DNA from: an uncultured Alistipes sp.
GTDB lineage: Bacteria; Bacteroidota; Bacteroidia; Bacteroidales; Rikenellaceae
DNA: 57,314 nt
NCBI GenBank assembly: GCA_900768015.1
Contig: CAAGBI010000026.1
Location: forward strand, 1 to 57,314
Reading direction: 5' to 3'
In this document: piece after piece, positions 42,982 through 52,068 of the stretch
How the letters are laid out: each line of letters opens with the position of its first letter
Position numbering within the stretch: the stretch's first letter is position 1
Translations under genes and position numbers: made by a program
The notes under the pieces: model-generated
Database searches by the model: none
What the model was told of the DNA's origin: nothing
Seen by the model: only the letters and a program-made list of their open reading frames with translations

Positions 42982-44367
42982 TTATCTGTTCTTAACAATC
43001 TGCGCTGTGAGCACCGCCTCGCATGCGAGCTGGCCACCTACGAAGGCCTTAGCCTCTGCTGTGCAGATGCCGCGACGCATATCCGTGATGTGACACTCGA
43101 GCTGCAAGGTGTCACCAGGCACAACCTTACGCTTCCACTTCACGCCATCAGCCTTGAGGAAGTATGTAGAGTAGCTCTCGGGATCCTCAACACGGCTGAG
43201 CACCAAGATGCCGCAGCACTGTGCCAACGCCTCGATGATGAGCACACCAGGCATAACGGGCTCCTCGGGGAAGTGACCCACGAAGAAGGGCTCATTCATA
43301 GATACCTGCTTGATACCGCCGATAGCATTCTCGTCGATATGGAATACGCGGTCAACGAGCAAGAATGGAGGACGGTGAGGAAGCAACGCCTTAATCTGGT
43401 TGATATCCAAGAGTGGCTGCTCCTTTGCGCTGTACTTAAACGCGGGCTTCTCGCCACTGCGACGGATAGCGTGTGAGAGCTCCTTCATAAACTCCGTATT
43501 TGCGAAGTGGCCAGGACGAGTAGCCCATACACGGCCCTTGATACGCATGCCGAGCAGTGCAAAGTCGCCAAGCACATCGAGGAGCTTATGGCGTGCGAGC
43601 TCGTTGTTTGCGCGGAGCTGCTGGTTGTTCAAGTAGCCACCTGTGATGCGAATATCCTCCTTGCCGAAGATCTTCTTGAGGTGGTCGAGCTGCTCGTCAG
43701 TAACGGGGTTCTCAACGACTACGATAGCATTGTCGAGGTCACCACCCTTGATGAGGTTCATCTTCATGAGAGGCTCGAGCTCGTGGAGGAAGACGAATGT
43801 ACGACACATCGCAATCTTCGATGTGTAGTCATCGGCGTGAGTGTATGTAGCATACTGGTTACCCACAACCTTTGAGTTGTAGTCGACATGTACCGATACT
43901 GAGAACTCATCGTCGGGATACAACACGATAGCCACACCCTTCTCGGGAAGTGTGTAAACCTGCTTCTCTGTCACCTCGTAGTAACGACGCTCGGCGTTCT
44001 GCTCTACGGTGCCCACCTCGGTGATGCGTGTAGCATACTCGAGTGCCGAGCCATCCATGATGGGTGTCTCGGGTGCGTTGATGTCGATAGAGGCGTTATC
44101 TACGCCGAGAGTCCAGAGAGCTGAAAGGATATGCTCGATGGTGCTAACCTTAGCTGCGCCCTTCTCGATTGTTGTGCCGCGTGATGTATCTACTACATAC
44201 TCGCACAATGCGGGAACCTCGGGAGCGCCCTCAAGATCAACACGACGGAATGTTATGCCATGATTCTCCTCTGCGGGATTTACTGTCATTGTCACCTGCA
44301 AGCCTGTGTGCAGACCCTTACCCTGGAATGAAATCGCTGCGGCAAGAGTTCGTTGTTTGGTTGCCAT
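42982..44367 (-). CDS. lpxC: Bifunctional LpxC/FabZ protein
   Basis: A natural fusion typical of Bacteroidetes. Residues 1 to about 310 are LpxC, the zinc deacetylase that commits UDP-GlcNAc to lipid A, with His79 in STIEHILSALW and the second ligand motif HKLLDVLGDFAL. Residues about 315-461 are FabZ, the 3-hydroxyacyl-ACP dehydratase, with LLPHRPPFLLVDRV and the active site His365 and Glu379 in GHFPEEPVMPG and IIEALAQ. Joining them balances lipid A and fatty acid supply, since both compete for hydroxyacyl-ACP. The gene reads directly into lpxA and is divergent from the TonB-type gene. A TATATTTG box is at 44416-44423 (minus). Confidence 0.97.
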   Translation of the reverse strand: MATKQRTLAAAISFQGKGLHTGLQVTMTVNPAEENHGITFRRVDLEGAPEVPALCEYVVDTSRGTTIEKGAAKVSTIEHILSALWTLGVDNASIDINAPETPIMDGSALEYATRITEVGTVEQNAERRYYEVTEKQVYTLPEKGVAIVLYPDDEFSVSVHVDYNSKVVGNQYATYTHADDYTSKIAMCRTFVFLHELEPLMKMNLIKGGDLDNAIVVVENPVTDEQLDHLKKIFGKEDIRITGGYLNNQQLRANNELARHKLLDVLGDFALLGMRIKGRVWATRPGHFANTEFMKELSHAIRRSGEKPAFKYSAKEQPLLDINQIKALLPHRPPFLLVDRVFHIDENAIGGIKQVSMNEPFFVGHFPEEPVMPGVLIIEALAQCCGILVLSRVEDPESYSTYFLKADGVKWKRKVVPGDTLQLECHITDMRRGICTAEAKAFVGGQLACEAVLTAQIVKNR

Positions 44368-44415
44368 AATTGATATTTTTAGGTTTTTACCAAATGTTAA
44401 TTCGCATTAATGGGA

Positions 44416-44454
44416 CAAATATACTAAAAAAATTAAAAAAAATTACTACTTTTG
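44416..44454. promoter_or_regulatory. Divergent promoter region between lpxC-fabZ and the tonB-type gene
   Basis: The 105-base gap holds two -7 boxes back to back: TATATTTG on the minus strand (44423-44416) and TACTTTTG on the plus strand (44447-44454). The region between is almost pure A/T; neither has a clear TTTG -33 element, so both may be weak or activated. Confidence 0.55.
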
Positions 44455-44472
44455 CTCTGAAATATTGTACAA

Positions 44473-45333
44473 ATGAGCGATATAACAAATAGACAGAGAG
44501 TTAACCGTGCAACAGGCCAGCCACCCAGGCCGCGTCGTCGCCCCCATATAGACCTCGGAGATACGCGCTCCGAGAGCTTTGGCGAGTGGCTCTACAGCCA
44601 TCGTCTCGGCTTTGTTGCCGTCATTATATCTATACTTGTCGGAGGCCTATGGATTGCCACTGCGCGTGTCAACATCGAGATTCCGCCCATCGAGTATATT
44701 ATCGAGTTTGTGGACCAGGAGCCCACACCCGAGGAGGTGGAGAAGCTAAAGCAGCAGCGCGACAAACTGCAACAGGAGATAGACCGTCGCTTGGCCGCCG
44801 TGCAGCAGGTTAAGAATGTGCAGTCTAACGAGTCTGCCGAGGAGGGAGGCGCCGAGAGCCAGAACTACGACAACGAGACGCAGCAGATGATGGATAAGAT
44901 TGCCTCGGACATGGCTTCAAACCGTAGCGACTACGAGAGTGGCATGCGCGAGGCTAACGGTATAGGCAAGGGCGGCTCGGGCAATGGCTCGGGTGGCAAG
45001 AAGGGCGATGGCAAGGATAAGAACTTCAAGGGTGCTGTGACAGTGTCGTACGACATCAACTATGTGAGTGGCAACAAGAAGGTTGCCCGCACCGCACGCG
45101 CCAGCCTCTACAAGCCCGCCTACCTGGCCAAGGAGGGTGGCTATGTGGTCTTGGAGGTGAGAGTGGACCGCAATGGCACGGTTAAGAGTGCCGTGGTCAA
45201 GGAGTCGTCAAATAGCGCGCTCAACGAGATAGCCCGCAAGGCGGCACTCAACGCTGGCACGATATTTAACATCGACCCCAATGCCCCTGTAAGCAATGTG
45301 GGCACGATAACCTATACCTTTGTGGCTCAATGA
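44473..45333 (+). CDS. TonB-type energy transducer protein
   Basis: A 286-residue inner-membrane protein that presumably carries energy from a proton-driven motor to outer-membrane receptors. It has a basic, proline-rich cytoplasmic end (QPPRPRRRPH), one membrane helix (about 50-70), a charged coiled stretch (EEVEKLKQQRDKLQQEIDRR), a Gly/Lys-rich flexible linker (about 160-180) and a C-terminal TonB domain with VVLEVRVDRNGTVKSAVVKE. The TonB domain is canonical; the glycine-rich linker replaces the usual Pro-Glu/Pro-Lys rod. No exbB or exbD is adjacent, so the motor must be encoded elsewhere. It overlaps the next gene by 4 bases (ATGA). Confidence 0.88.
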   Translation: MSDITNRQRVNRATGQPPRPRRRPHIDLGDTRSESFGEWLYSHRLGFVAVIISILVGGLWIATARVNIEIPPIEYIIEFVDQEPTPEEVEKLKQQRDKLQQEIDRRLAAVQQVKNVQSNESAEEGGAESQNYDNETQQMMDKIASDMASNRSDYESGMREANGIGKGGSGNGSGGKKGDGKDKNFKGAVTVSYDINYVSGNKKVARTARASLYKPAYLAKEGGYVVLEVRVDRNGTVKSAVVKESSNSALNEIARKAALNAGTIFNIDPNAPVSNVGTITYTFVAQ

Positions 45334-45731
45334 TAAAGACTCGTCACACATACCTCGCCACGCTCCTAATCATGGCATTTACGACGCTCTTCACTGTGGA
45401 GTGTCGTGCTGCCGTATTGGAGCAAGCCGCAGGCTACGATGTGACACACCACGCCACCACCGAGCACGAAGAGATAGTCCTGGTGGAGTGCGACAACAAT
45501 AGTGCAGCTATTGCCACAAATAGCTCAACACCACGAACATTGACGCCCGAGGTACGCACGCTTCACAGCGTATCGCGCAATGCCGAGCGTACACCTGCGC
45601 ATCAGAGGGTGGCAACGGCTATTGACAGCACCACCACCGCCACACGATACGGATTGTATAACCATAAAATATTGTTTGTCTCCATAGCCCGACACCACTA
45701 CATCTGCCGACTACGGAGATTGATTATTTAG
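45330..45731 (+). CDS. Small exported protein coupled to the TonB-type gene
   Basis: A 133-residue protein with an N-terminal signal segment (ATLLIMAFTTLFTVECRA), a Ser/Thr-rich low-complexity middle (about 40-105) and a compact basic C-terminus (YGLYNHKILFVSIARHHYIC, then RLRRLII). Its ATG overlaps the stop of the TonB-type gene (ATGA), which supports it as a real coupled gene. I recall small Bacteroidales proteins with a similar LYNHKILFVS ending, but I know no function. The conserved part appears to be the C-terminal 30 residues. Confidence 0.6.
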   Translation: MIKTRHTYLATLLIMAFTTLFTVECRAAVLEQAAGYDVTHHATTEHEEIVLVECDNNSAAIATNSSTPRTLTPEVRTLHSVSRNAERTPAHQRVATAIDSTTTATRYGLYNHKILFVSIARHHYICRLRRLII

Positions 45732-45808
45732 CCCGTTTTATACTACCCCAAACCAGAGCCTCGCATGAGGCACAACAAGAGTATAAACCGACTAAATAGA
45801 CATTTTTT

Positions 45809-46309
45809 ATGATTAGACAAGAGATTTGCGAGGCACTATATGCCTTGCCCAATGGCGTTGTGCAGCCACGCCGCCGCCCAATTACAAGACCCGTTATTAC
45901 CGCCATCGTGGGTGTGGCACTATTGCTTACCGCCCTCCTTATGCCAAGCACCAAGGAGGGTACACTCGAGATAGCACTTATCGTTGGTGGCGGAGTGTTA
46001 ATGCTATATGGGCTGTGTGTTGTGATGATGCGCTACATCAACCACGACACCGCGCCATACCACACACCCTCGAGGAGCTACATGAGCTATCGAGAGCGCT
46101 ACTACACACTCGACAAGAGCGCGGAGATTAAGGCGGCAATCGCGGCTAAGGATTACAATCGCCTTGAGGCCGTAGAGACATCCAACATATCTACGCTGAT
46201 TGTCGCAGAGTGCCGCAGCAAGGATGGTTCGATAGTGGCATTGGCTCTCTATGAGTACGCCATATTCGAGCACATCATGGTGGACAAGGTGACGATTATC
46301 CAATCGTAG
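45809..46309 (+). CDS. Hypothetical membrane protein
   Basis: A 166-residue protein with two membrane helices close together (about 28-46 and 53-72), giving a hairpin in the membrane. It has a short basic N-terminus (CEALYALPNGVVQPRRRP) and a soluble C-terminal domain of about 85 residues ending VALALYEYAIFEHIMVDKVT. I do not recognise the family. It stands between the small exported protein and the antiporter, all in the same direction (gaps of 77 and 75 bases), with no visible promoter of its own. Confidence 0.7.
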   Translation: MIRQEICEALYALPNGVVQPRRRPITRPVITAIVGVALLLTALLMPSTKEGTLEIALIVGGGVLMLYGLCVVMMRYINHDTAPYHTPSRSYMSYRERYYTLDKSAEIKAAIAAKDYNRLEAVETSNISTLIVAECRSKDGSIVALALYEYAIFEHIMVDKVTIIQS

Positions 46310-46384
46310 ATAATCGTGTGATGATAGCAGCACACAACTATCGGATATAGTGAGTTTTGAATTTAGAATATATTGAAAATAAGT

Positions 46385-47881
46385 ATGTTGAACGAGAACT
46401 TTCTGCTTGTAGCAGCCCTACTACTCTTCGTCGCAGTGCTTGCGGGTAAGGCGGCATATCGTCTTGGAGCCCCAGCCTTGCTACTCTTTTTGAGTGTGGG
46501 CATGCTCTTTGGCCACTACGACTGGGTATCGGTGGACTCGCCCGCAGCGGTGGAGTTTGCTGAGTTTATAGGCATGATTGCTCTCTGCATCATACTCTTC
46601 TCGGGCGGTATGGACACGAAGTTCACCGACATACGCCCCATCATGGCCCCAGGCATCGTTATGGCGACGCTGGGCGTAGTACTCACTGCGGTAATTGTGG
46701 GCTCGTTCATCTATTTCATAGCCCCATATTTAGGCTTCACACTACCCTTCCCCATTGCGTTGTTGCTGGCCGCAACTATGTCGTCAACCGACTCTGCATC
46801 AGTCTTTTCGATACTCCGCACCAAGAAGCAGGGATTGCGCCAGAACCTACGCCCGCTGTTGGAGTTGGAGAGTGGTAGTAACGACCCCATGGCCTATATC
46901 CTTACCGTTATGCTCGTGGGCATAGCGACGGGCACAGATGGCATAAACTGGGCAAATGCCGTGGGCACATTCGTGGTGCAGATGGTCGTGGGTGCAGCCC
47001 TCGGCTACGGCTTTGGTCGCGCTACGGTGTGGATTATGAACCGCATAAACATCCGTAGCAACCCTTCGCTCTACTCGGTGTTGCTGCTCGCCTCAGCATT
47101 CTTCACCTACTCGTTTACTACGATTGCATACGGCAACGGCTACCTCGCGGTATATATCGCGGGCCTTGTCGTGGGCAACTTCCGCATCGTCTTTCGCAAC
47201 ATGCTGAGCACCTTCTTCGACTCGTTCACGCTACTGTTGCAAATCATCCTGTTCCTGCTTCTCGGCCTTATGGTAAATATTGATGAGCTTATGCAGCCCA
47301 ATGTCTACCTCATGGCCTTGGCTATCGGAGCGTTCATGATTATCGTAGCGCGCCCCATATCGACGCTTATATGTATGGCACCCTTCCGCCAATTCTCGAA
47401 GCGCGCCCGCGTCTATGCCTCATGGGTGGGTCTGCGCGGTGCCGTGCCCATCATCTTTGCGCTCTACACGGTTACGCACGGCGTGGAGGGCTCGGACTAT
47501 ATCTTTAATGTGGTCTTCCTTGTGACCATCATATCGCTGCTTGTGCAAGGCACGACGGTAAGCAGCATGGCCAACTGGCTTAAGCTCTCCTATGCCGAGC
47601 CACAGCGCACCTTCAAGCTCACCGTGCCCGACCACATACGAAGTGACTTCTCGGAGATTGAGGTCAACGAGGCACTGCTCGCAAAGGGCGACACGCTCAA
47701 GGATATACGCCTGCCAGGACATACGCTTGTGGTGATGGTCTACCGCAACGAGAAGTACTTTGTGCCCAAGGGCTTGACGCAGTTGTTGGTGGGAGATAAA
47801 CTACTGGTTGTCTCAGACAACAACGACGAGTTGCTCCAGAAGATTAAGGACATGGGCATTGAGAATGTGATGAAGGTATAA
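46385..47881 (+). CDS. Potassium/proton antiporter, CPA1 family, with RCK_C domain
   Basis: A 498-residue membrane antiporter of the NhaP2/CvrA type, expelling K+ or Na+ in exchange for protons. There are about 12-13 membrane helices (1-385). The ion-binding motif SSTDSASVF and the CPA1 hallmark ELESGSNDPMAY, with its Asn-Asp pair, are clear. The C-terminal 110 residues contain a TrkA-C (RCK_C) regulatory domain (DTLKDIRLPGHTLVVMVYRN). I start at the ATG at 46385; an in-frame TTG four codons earlier is less likely. It is closed by a strong bidirectional terminator. Ion choice cannot be told from sequence. Confidence 0.93.
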   Translation: MLNENFLLVAALLLFVAVLAGKAAYRLGAPALLLFLSVGMLFGHYDWVSVDSPAAVEFAEFIGMIALCIILFSGGMDTKFTDIRPIMAPGIVMATLGVVLTAVIVGSFIYFIAPYLGFTLPFPIALLLAATMSSTDSASVFSILRTKKQGLRQNLRPLLELESGSNDPMAYILTVMLVGIATGTDGINWANAVGTFVVQMVVGAALGYGFGRATVWIMNRINIRSNPSLYSVLLLASAFFTYSFTTIAYGNGYLAVYIAGLVVGNFRIVFRNMLSTFFDSFTLLLQIILFLLLGLMVNIDELMQPNVYLMALAIGAFMIIVARPISTLICMAPFRQFSKRARVYASWVGLRGAVPIIFALYTVTHGVEGSDYIFNVVFLVTIISLLVQGTTVSSMANWLKLSYAEPQRTFKLTVPDHIRSDFSEIEVNEALLAKGDTLKDIRLPGHTLVVMVYRNEKYFVPKGLTQLLVGDKLLVVSDNNDELLQKIKDMGIENVMKV

Positions 47882-47920
47882 ATAACAATAGCGAGGTCAA
47901 AAGCCTCGCTATTGTTATTT
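47881..47920. terminator. Bidirectional terminator between the antiporter and the 47929 gene
   Basis: A perfect 16-bp stem (47881-47896 with 47904-47919) with a 7-base loop, with T/A-rich ends on both sides. It serves two convergent genes. Confidence 0.9.
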
Positions 47921-47928
47921 ACTCCCAA

Positions 47929-50043
47929 CTACTCCGAAAAGAGTGCTGGTTTATAGTCGTAGTAGTTATCGCAGTGGCGACGCACGAACTCCGCCTTCTT
48001 CGTATATCCATAGCTGCTAACAACTGTATAGTGGCGACCCAAAGCGTATAGAGCCTCGGCCTTAAGTTCATCGTCAGTAAACGCCGACAACGCCTCGTTT
48101 ATCGAAATTATAGCCCTGTTGTGTAGGGCCAATGCGACACTATCGCCACTCCAGTCATCATTACAACTGCAACCATAGTAGGTTAAAGGCCAGCATGTTG
48201 TCACCGAATTACCCATGCCTATGCCAAACTTCACAAGCAGTGATGCACGACGATTTTGGTCCGTTGTAGCCTCTATGCCACGCTCCAGCGATGCCATAGT
48301 GGATGCAAACCTATAGCGGAAGTCCAAGATGCGGTCGCCCTCCAAGCAAAGTGCATCAAATGGATCGCGTTTGAGGGTTACATTGAGCATATACTGATAG
48401 TCGAGACTAACGAGCGAGAAGTAGCGCTCGGCCTCCTGGTAACGCATATGACGCAAGCAGAGCGTACCCACGATGTCGTATAGGAAGTCAGGCGAGGTAT
48501 AGCCTACCTCGTTGAGGTAGCGGTCGAACTCCGAAATGGGGTTCAAAGCGCGCTCGACATATGCGATAGCATCATCGGGCGTCTGCTTATTTATTGTATT
48601 GAAGAACCATGTTGAGTAGTCAATACGGTTGAATGTTCCACGCTCCCTGCGGTACTCCTCAATATTGCTCGATGTCCACCAATAGCCATAATCATTATCG
48701 ACATAATAGTCTATGGATGTGACATATTTATATGGCAGATAATCCGCGAAGTTCATCAGCTGCAATGCTCGCGCGGGATTACCCATCTCGAGGTAGCGAG
48801 GTGCCACGGTGTAGGATAGGATGCGCGTCATGCTACTATACCAATAGTTCTCCGAGAAGTCATGCCACATACAGTAATCGTAATCATCGCTATTAAAATC
48901 AAGGCGCACCCTCTCTTCAAACCACTTAATCTGCTCAAAGAGACGCTCCTCGTATGCGGCGTTATAGGTAGCTGTGAGGGCATCAAGATAGATGCTTAAC
49001 ACCTTGATAGACTCCTTCATATAGTCCGAAGCGGGGACCTTCTCTGCCTTTGAGAGCAACGCTTTAGCCTGCGTATAATTACCCTGCTGCATGTAGATGT
49101 AGGCAGCGATATAGAGCCACTGCGCACGGTCGGCACAGTTGGGATTACCTCCCGCCTCGATGGCGAGGTCGCGAATGGCCAAAATTTCATCCGTAACGAC
49201 GGGTTTATCGCCAAACTCATAGACTACAGGGAAGGTCTCGGCATCGACAATCATCTTACGAATATCGCGACTAAACTTCGACAAGGGGGCACCACTCAGA
49301 TAGCTATAGCGGATGATGTCAACCGTAGTCAAATCCATATCTTGCTGCTTGGCAATGTAGTACATCGAGCCCGTATCGCCATAAGAGGCAAACATAAGCA
49401 TAGCCCTCTCGACATCGCCCGTATGGTAGTACGCTCCCGCAATATATTCGTAGCAGAGCCTGCGCATAAAATTATCCTTAGGCAGCAGCGAAATCTCCCT
49501 ATCCCACAACTCCAAGCACTCGTCGTAGCGCTTTAGGGTGGTTAGCGCACGCACGGTCTGCAACAGATAGCGGTCGCGCAGACGCACCGACTGACTACCA
49601 AGTGACTGCTCGACAATCTCTTCGAGCGACACGGGGCCACCTACCTTCATCGTGGGATAGTACCACTTCGAGCTATACTGAAAGCGCATATGCTCGTTGC
49701 GCTTGGCAAGAAGCAGAAAATCCATAATCTCGGGGTCGTTGCGCTTTATCCACTGCGCAAAGGCGTTGTCCTCGTAGTAGACAGCCATAGCATAGAAGGC
49801 CTCATACTCCTCAAGAGGCATCGTGTAGACCACATACTCAATATCCTCCAGAGGGATGTCACGATGTGTGAGGCTCTGCCAGTGGCAGCAGTTTGTCTCC
49901 TTTATGTTCTTACTTACGCTCTTATTGTTGTCGAGGCGGAAGAGCGAGGTGCTATTGTATAGTGTCCAGGGGTGCCAGCAAGCATCAGCCACGAGGGGCA
50001 CTACCATAAGGCTAATTGCGAGCAAATATCTCATTAATCTCAT
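47929..50043 (-). CDS. Large secreted protein with TPR-like helical repeats
   Basis: A protein of about 704 residues with a signal peptide (MRLMRYLLAISLMVVPLVAD) and a mature part dominated by helix pairs, with TPR-like stretches such as AQWLYIAAYIYMQQGNYTQA and ALYALGRHYTVVSS. It is rich in Tyr, Trp and Asp, and has several cysteines (CWHPW at the mature start, CSCNDD near the end). I recall similar long Bacteroidales exported proteins but know no function. The start could also be the ATG at 50034. Its start overlaps the end of the lipoprotein gene by 32 bases, implying coupling, so the two are probably partners in the envelope. Confidence 0.75.
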   Translation of the reverse strand: MRLMRYLLAISLMVVPLVADACWHPWTLYNSTSLFRLDNNKSVSKNIKETNCCHWQSLTHRDIPLEDIEYVVYTMPLEEYEAFYAMAVYYEDNAFAQWIKRNDPEIMDFLLLAKRNEHMRFQYSSKWYYPTMKVGGPVSLEEIVEQSLGSQSVRLRDRYLLQTVRALTTLKRYDECLELWDREISLLPKDNFMRRLCYEYIAGAYYHTGDVERAMLMFASYGDTGSMYYIAKQQDMDLTTVDIIRYSYLSGAPLSKFSRDIRKMIVDAETFPVVYEFGDKPVVTDEILAIRDLAIEAGGNPNCADRAQWLYIAAYIYMQQGNYTQAKALLSKAEKVPASDYMKESIKVLSIYLDALTATYNAAYEERLFEQIKWFEERVRLDFNSDDYDYCMWHDFSENYWYSSMTRILSYTVAPRYLEMGNPARALQLMNFADYLPYKYVTSIDYYVDNDYGYWWTSSNIEEYRRERGTFNRIDYSTWFFNTINKQTPDDAIAYVERALNPISEFDRYLNEVGYTSPDFLYDIVGTLCLRHMRYQEAERYFSLVSLDYQYMLNVTLKRDPFDALCLEGDRILDFRYRFASTMASLERGIEATTDQNRRASLLVKFGIGMGNSVTTCWPLTYYGCSCNDDWSGDSVALALHNRAIISINEALSAFTDDELKAEALYALGRHYTVVSSYGYTKKAEFVRRHCDNYYDYKPALFSE

Positions 50044-50992
50044 CGTTGGTGTAGTTGTTAAGTTGGTTAGAATCAAGGTGGTAGATGATGTTAGCCTGAT
50101 ATGGCTTGCCAAAGGCCTTTGTTACGCGGCGCTTTACCTCCAATATCTCTTCGGTCGTTGGGCGCTCCACACGCATGGTCTCGCCATCGTCAAGTTCCAC
50201 GCCGTCGTAGTTCGTTACGAGGTGGCTAAAGCGCCCCTCGTTGAAGACCACGCCCCAGCCAAATGTTGGGTAGGCATAATCCAACGGGAAGGGGTAGTTG
50301 CGCTTTCGGAGGTATGGCTCTATATCGCTGATGTCGAGGATGGAGTTGCGCGTTTTAGCGCTACGCAGACTGCCCGTATTGTAGAGCATCAACACGCCTC
50401 GGTCTGCCATGGGTGCCTCCTCACGCATCTGGTGTAGGCGCACCGTAACACTCAGCTTCATGCCTCGCTCGTGGAGCATATCGCAGGTCTCCTGGCAGAG
50501 GGCAAAGAATATGTGGCGTGTGCTCTCGGTCCAGTCGCAGTCGTATTGTATCTCCTTGATGTCACCCAGCTCGTTGTACGACGCCATGGCCATCATACGC
50601 TCAACGATAACACCAGCATAGTAGGACTCATAATCCTCCATCTGGCGCAAGCCCTCCACGGTGATATATGTTACGGGCACTACCTCAACATCGTAGGGCA
50701 CTGCGGCATCGAAGCGCGTGGTGGCAATGGGCACCGCCTCCATACGCTGCTCCACGGCATTATACTCGGCAGCGATGTCGAAGAGACGGATGTAGAGGCG
50801 ACCGATGGCGTGGCTCTCCATAAAAGCACGCTCCTCGGCACTGGGGTTGTAGACACCCTTCCAATGGTAGATTGCATTTGTGGGCTCCAACTTCTCCTTT
50901 TTAGGGCTCCCACCACCCTGCGTTGCGCTGCAGGCGACGGCCACCATGAGCATAAGACCAATGGCAGCAAATTTTGTAAGACGATGTTTCAT
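50012..50992 (-). CDS. Lipoprotein of unknown function, possible TIM-barrel fold
   Basis: A 326-residue lipoprotein with the signal MKHRLTKFAAIGLMLMVAVA followed by Cys21. The mature part starts with a Gly/Lys-rich tether, then YHWKGVYNPSAEERAFMESH and RLYIRLFDI. Spaced strands such as EIQYDCDWTESTRHIFFALC and KLSVTVRLHQM suggest a (beta/alpha) barrel like those of glycoside hydrolase relatives, but catalytic residues are not identifiable. I start at the ATG at 50992; 14 codons upstream are in frame but would remove the signal. It reads directly into the TPR-like gene (overlap), as one unit. Confidence 0.75.
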   Translation of the reverse strand: MKHRLTKFAAIGLMLMVAVACSATQGGGSPKKEKLEPTNAIYHWKGVYNPSAEERAFMESHAIGRLYIRLFDIAAEYNAVEQRMEAVPIATTRFDAAVPYDVEVVPVTYITVEGLRQMEDYESYYAGVIVERMMAMASYNELGDIKEIQYDCDWTESTRHIFFALCQETCDMLHERGMKLSVTVRLHQMREEAPMADRGVLMLYNTGSLRSAKTRNSILDISDIEPYLRKRNYPFPLDYAYPTFGWGVVFNEGRFSHLVTNYDGVELDDGETMRVERPTTEEILEVKRRVTKAFGKPYQANIIYHLDSNQLNNYTNDEINEIFARN

Positions 50993-51036
50993 AGATATGT
51001 TGTTTTTACTGTTTGTTGCTACGCAAATATGCAACT

Positions 51037-51073
51037 AAAAAACAACACAGCCGAACCTTTTAGGCTCGGCTGT
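51037..51073 (-). terminator. Terminator of the LytTR unit
   Basis: An 11-bp stem (51047-51057 with 51063-51073, one G-T pair) is followed in the minus direction by GTTGTTTTTTAG. It ends the transcript from the LytTR regulator and its partner. Confidence 0.85.
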
Positions 51074-51121
51074 ATGAAACATCTTTTTTAGTGTATGAAC
51101 TGCTCGCGAAGATGCAATTTG

Positions 51122-52066
51122 CTACTCTTCGACAAGGCTCTCTACCCCGCTCTCAGCAACCCTCCAGACGATGTAGTTTGTGTTCTTAGGCATCTTGCCA
51201 CGACCTGTGTAGAAGTTGGGTGTGCCGAATTCATGCTTCACGCCATCGCGGTCCAGAGCCCAACCGTATGCCTCGCTACCAGCAAGGTTCACAGCATTAT
51301 CCACACCGAGGTCTACGAGGGCCTGCGTAAAGTCGTGGAACGACTCCTTGGCGAGGCTCTCAACCATGAATATCTCGCCCTCGCGCTCACATATCGCACG
51401 GCGCGTAGACTTATTCTTGGGCTCATTGGCCACAAAGACACCATTATCCACCAAAGGATACTGGCGGAAGAAGTAGCCACCCCTATTTATCGCCTCCTCG
51501 AAGAGGGGCGAGTTGTCCGCAACGCCTATTGTCACCTCGCCATCTATACTTGCGCAGTAGCCACGCATGGAGAGTCCCCACGCACGGGGCTCACCCTTAA
51601 GCACAAAGGCACCGAGGATGGCGTGGTTGTCGGCACGGATAAATGCCGCCTCGGCAGTGTAGACTATATCCCTATCCTCTCTATCTACCCTACCCACATG
51701 CAGCGTCAACTCGGCATTGTGGGGGATGTAGATGCGTAGGGGCACATCGTTGATTGTCGTGTCGCGCAACTCCACAAAGCCACGCTCCGCCGCTGCAACC
51801 TCTATGCGCGATAGGCGCGTAGTATTGAAAACCTCTGCCTCCTCCACAACCATAGGCTCCTCGCCATATATGGGTATCTGCTGCTCGGTCTCGGGTGCAG
51901 GGGCGTCATTACCACCGACAAATATTAGGGCAAGCGCGGCGCACACAATGGCAACCACGGCGAGGGCAATAAGCACCACACGCTTCGTGTTGCGAGGCTC
52001 GTCGGAGTGACCAATAATGCGAATCTCGTCATCACTGATGTCGTCGTATCTCTCTCTCTTACTCAT
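51122..52066 (-). CDS. Membrane-anchored protein with NAGPA-like C-terminal domain
   Basis: A 314-residue protein with a cytoplasmic N-terminus of about 28 residues (MSKRERYDDISDDEIRIIGH), one membrane helix (about 29-50), a Pro/Glu-rich spacer and an extracytoplasmic domain (about 85-314). That domain resembles the phosphodiester glycosidase (NAGPA/DUF2233) fold: strand FIRADNHAILGAFV, NRGGYFFRQYPLV, and LVDLGVDNAVNLAGSEAYGW, where the usual NLDGGGSS-like motif reads NLAGSEAY. The aspartate of that motif is replaced, so activity is doubtful. It begins 2 bases after the stop of the LytTR regulator, so they share a transcript and probably a function. Confidence 0.65.
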   Translation of the reverse strand: MSKRERYDDISDDEIRIIGHSDEPRNTKRVVLIALAVVAIVCAALALIFVGGNDAPAPETEQQIPIYGEEPMVVEEAEVFNTTRLSRIEVAAAERGFVELRDTTINDVPLRIYIPHNAELTLHVGRVDREDRDIVYTAEAAFIRADNHAILGAFVLKGEPRAWGLSMRGYCASIDGEVTIGVADNSPLFEEAINRGGYFFRQYPLVDNGVFVANEPKNKSTRRAICEREGEIFMVESLAKESFHDFTQALVDLGVDNAVNLAGSEAYGWALDRDGVKHEFGTPNFYTGRGKMPKNTNYIVWRVAESGVESLVEE

Positions 52067-52068
52067 AG

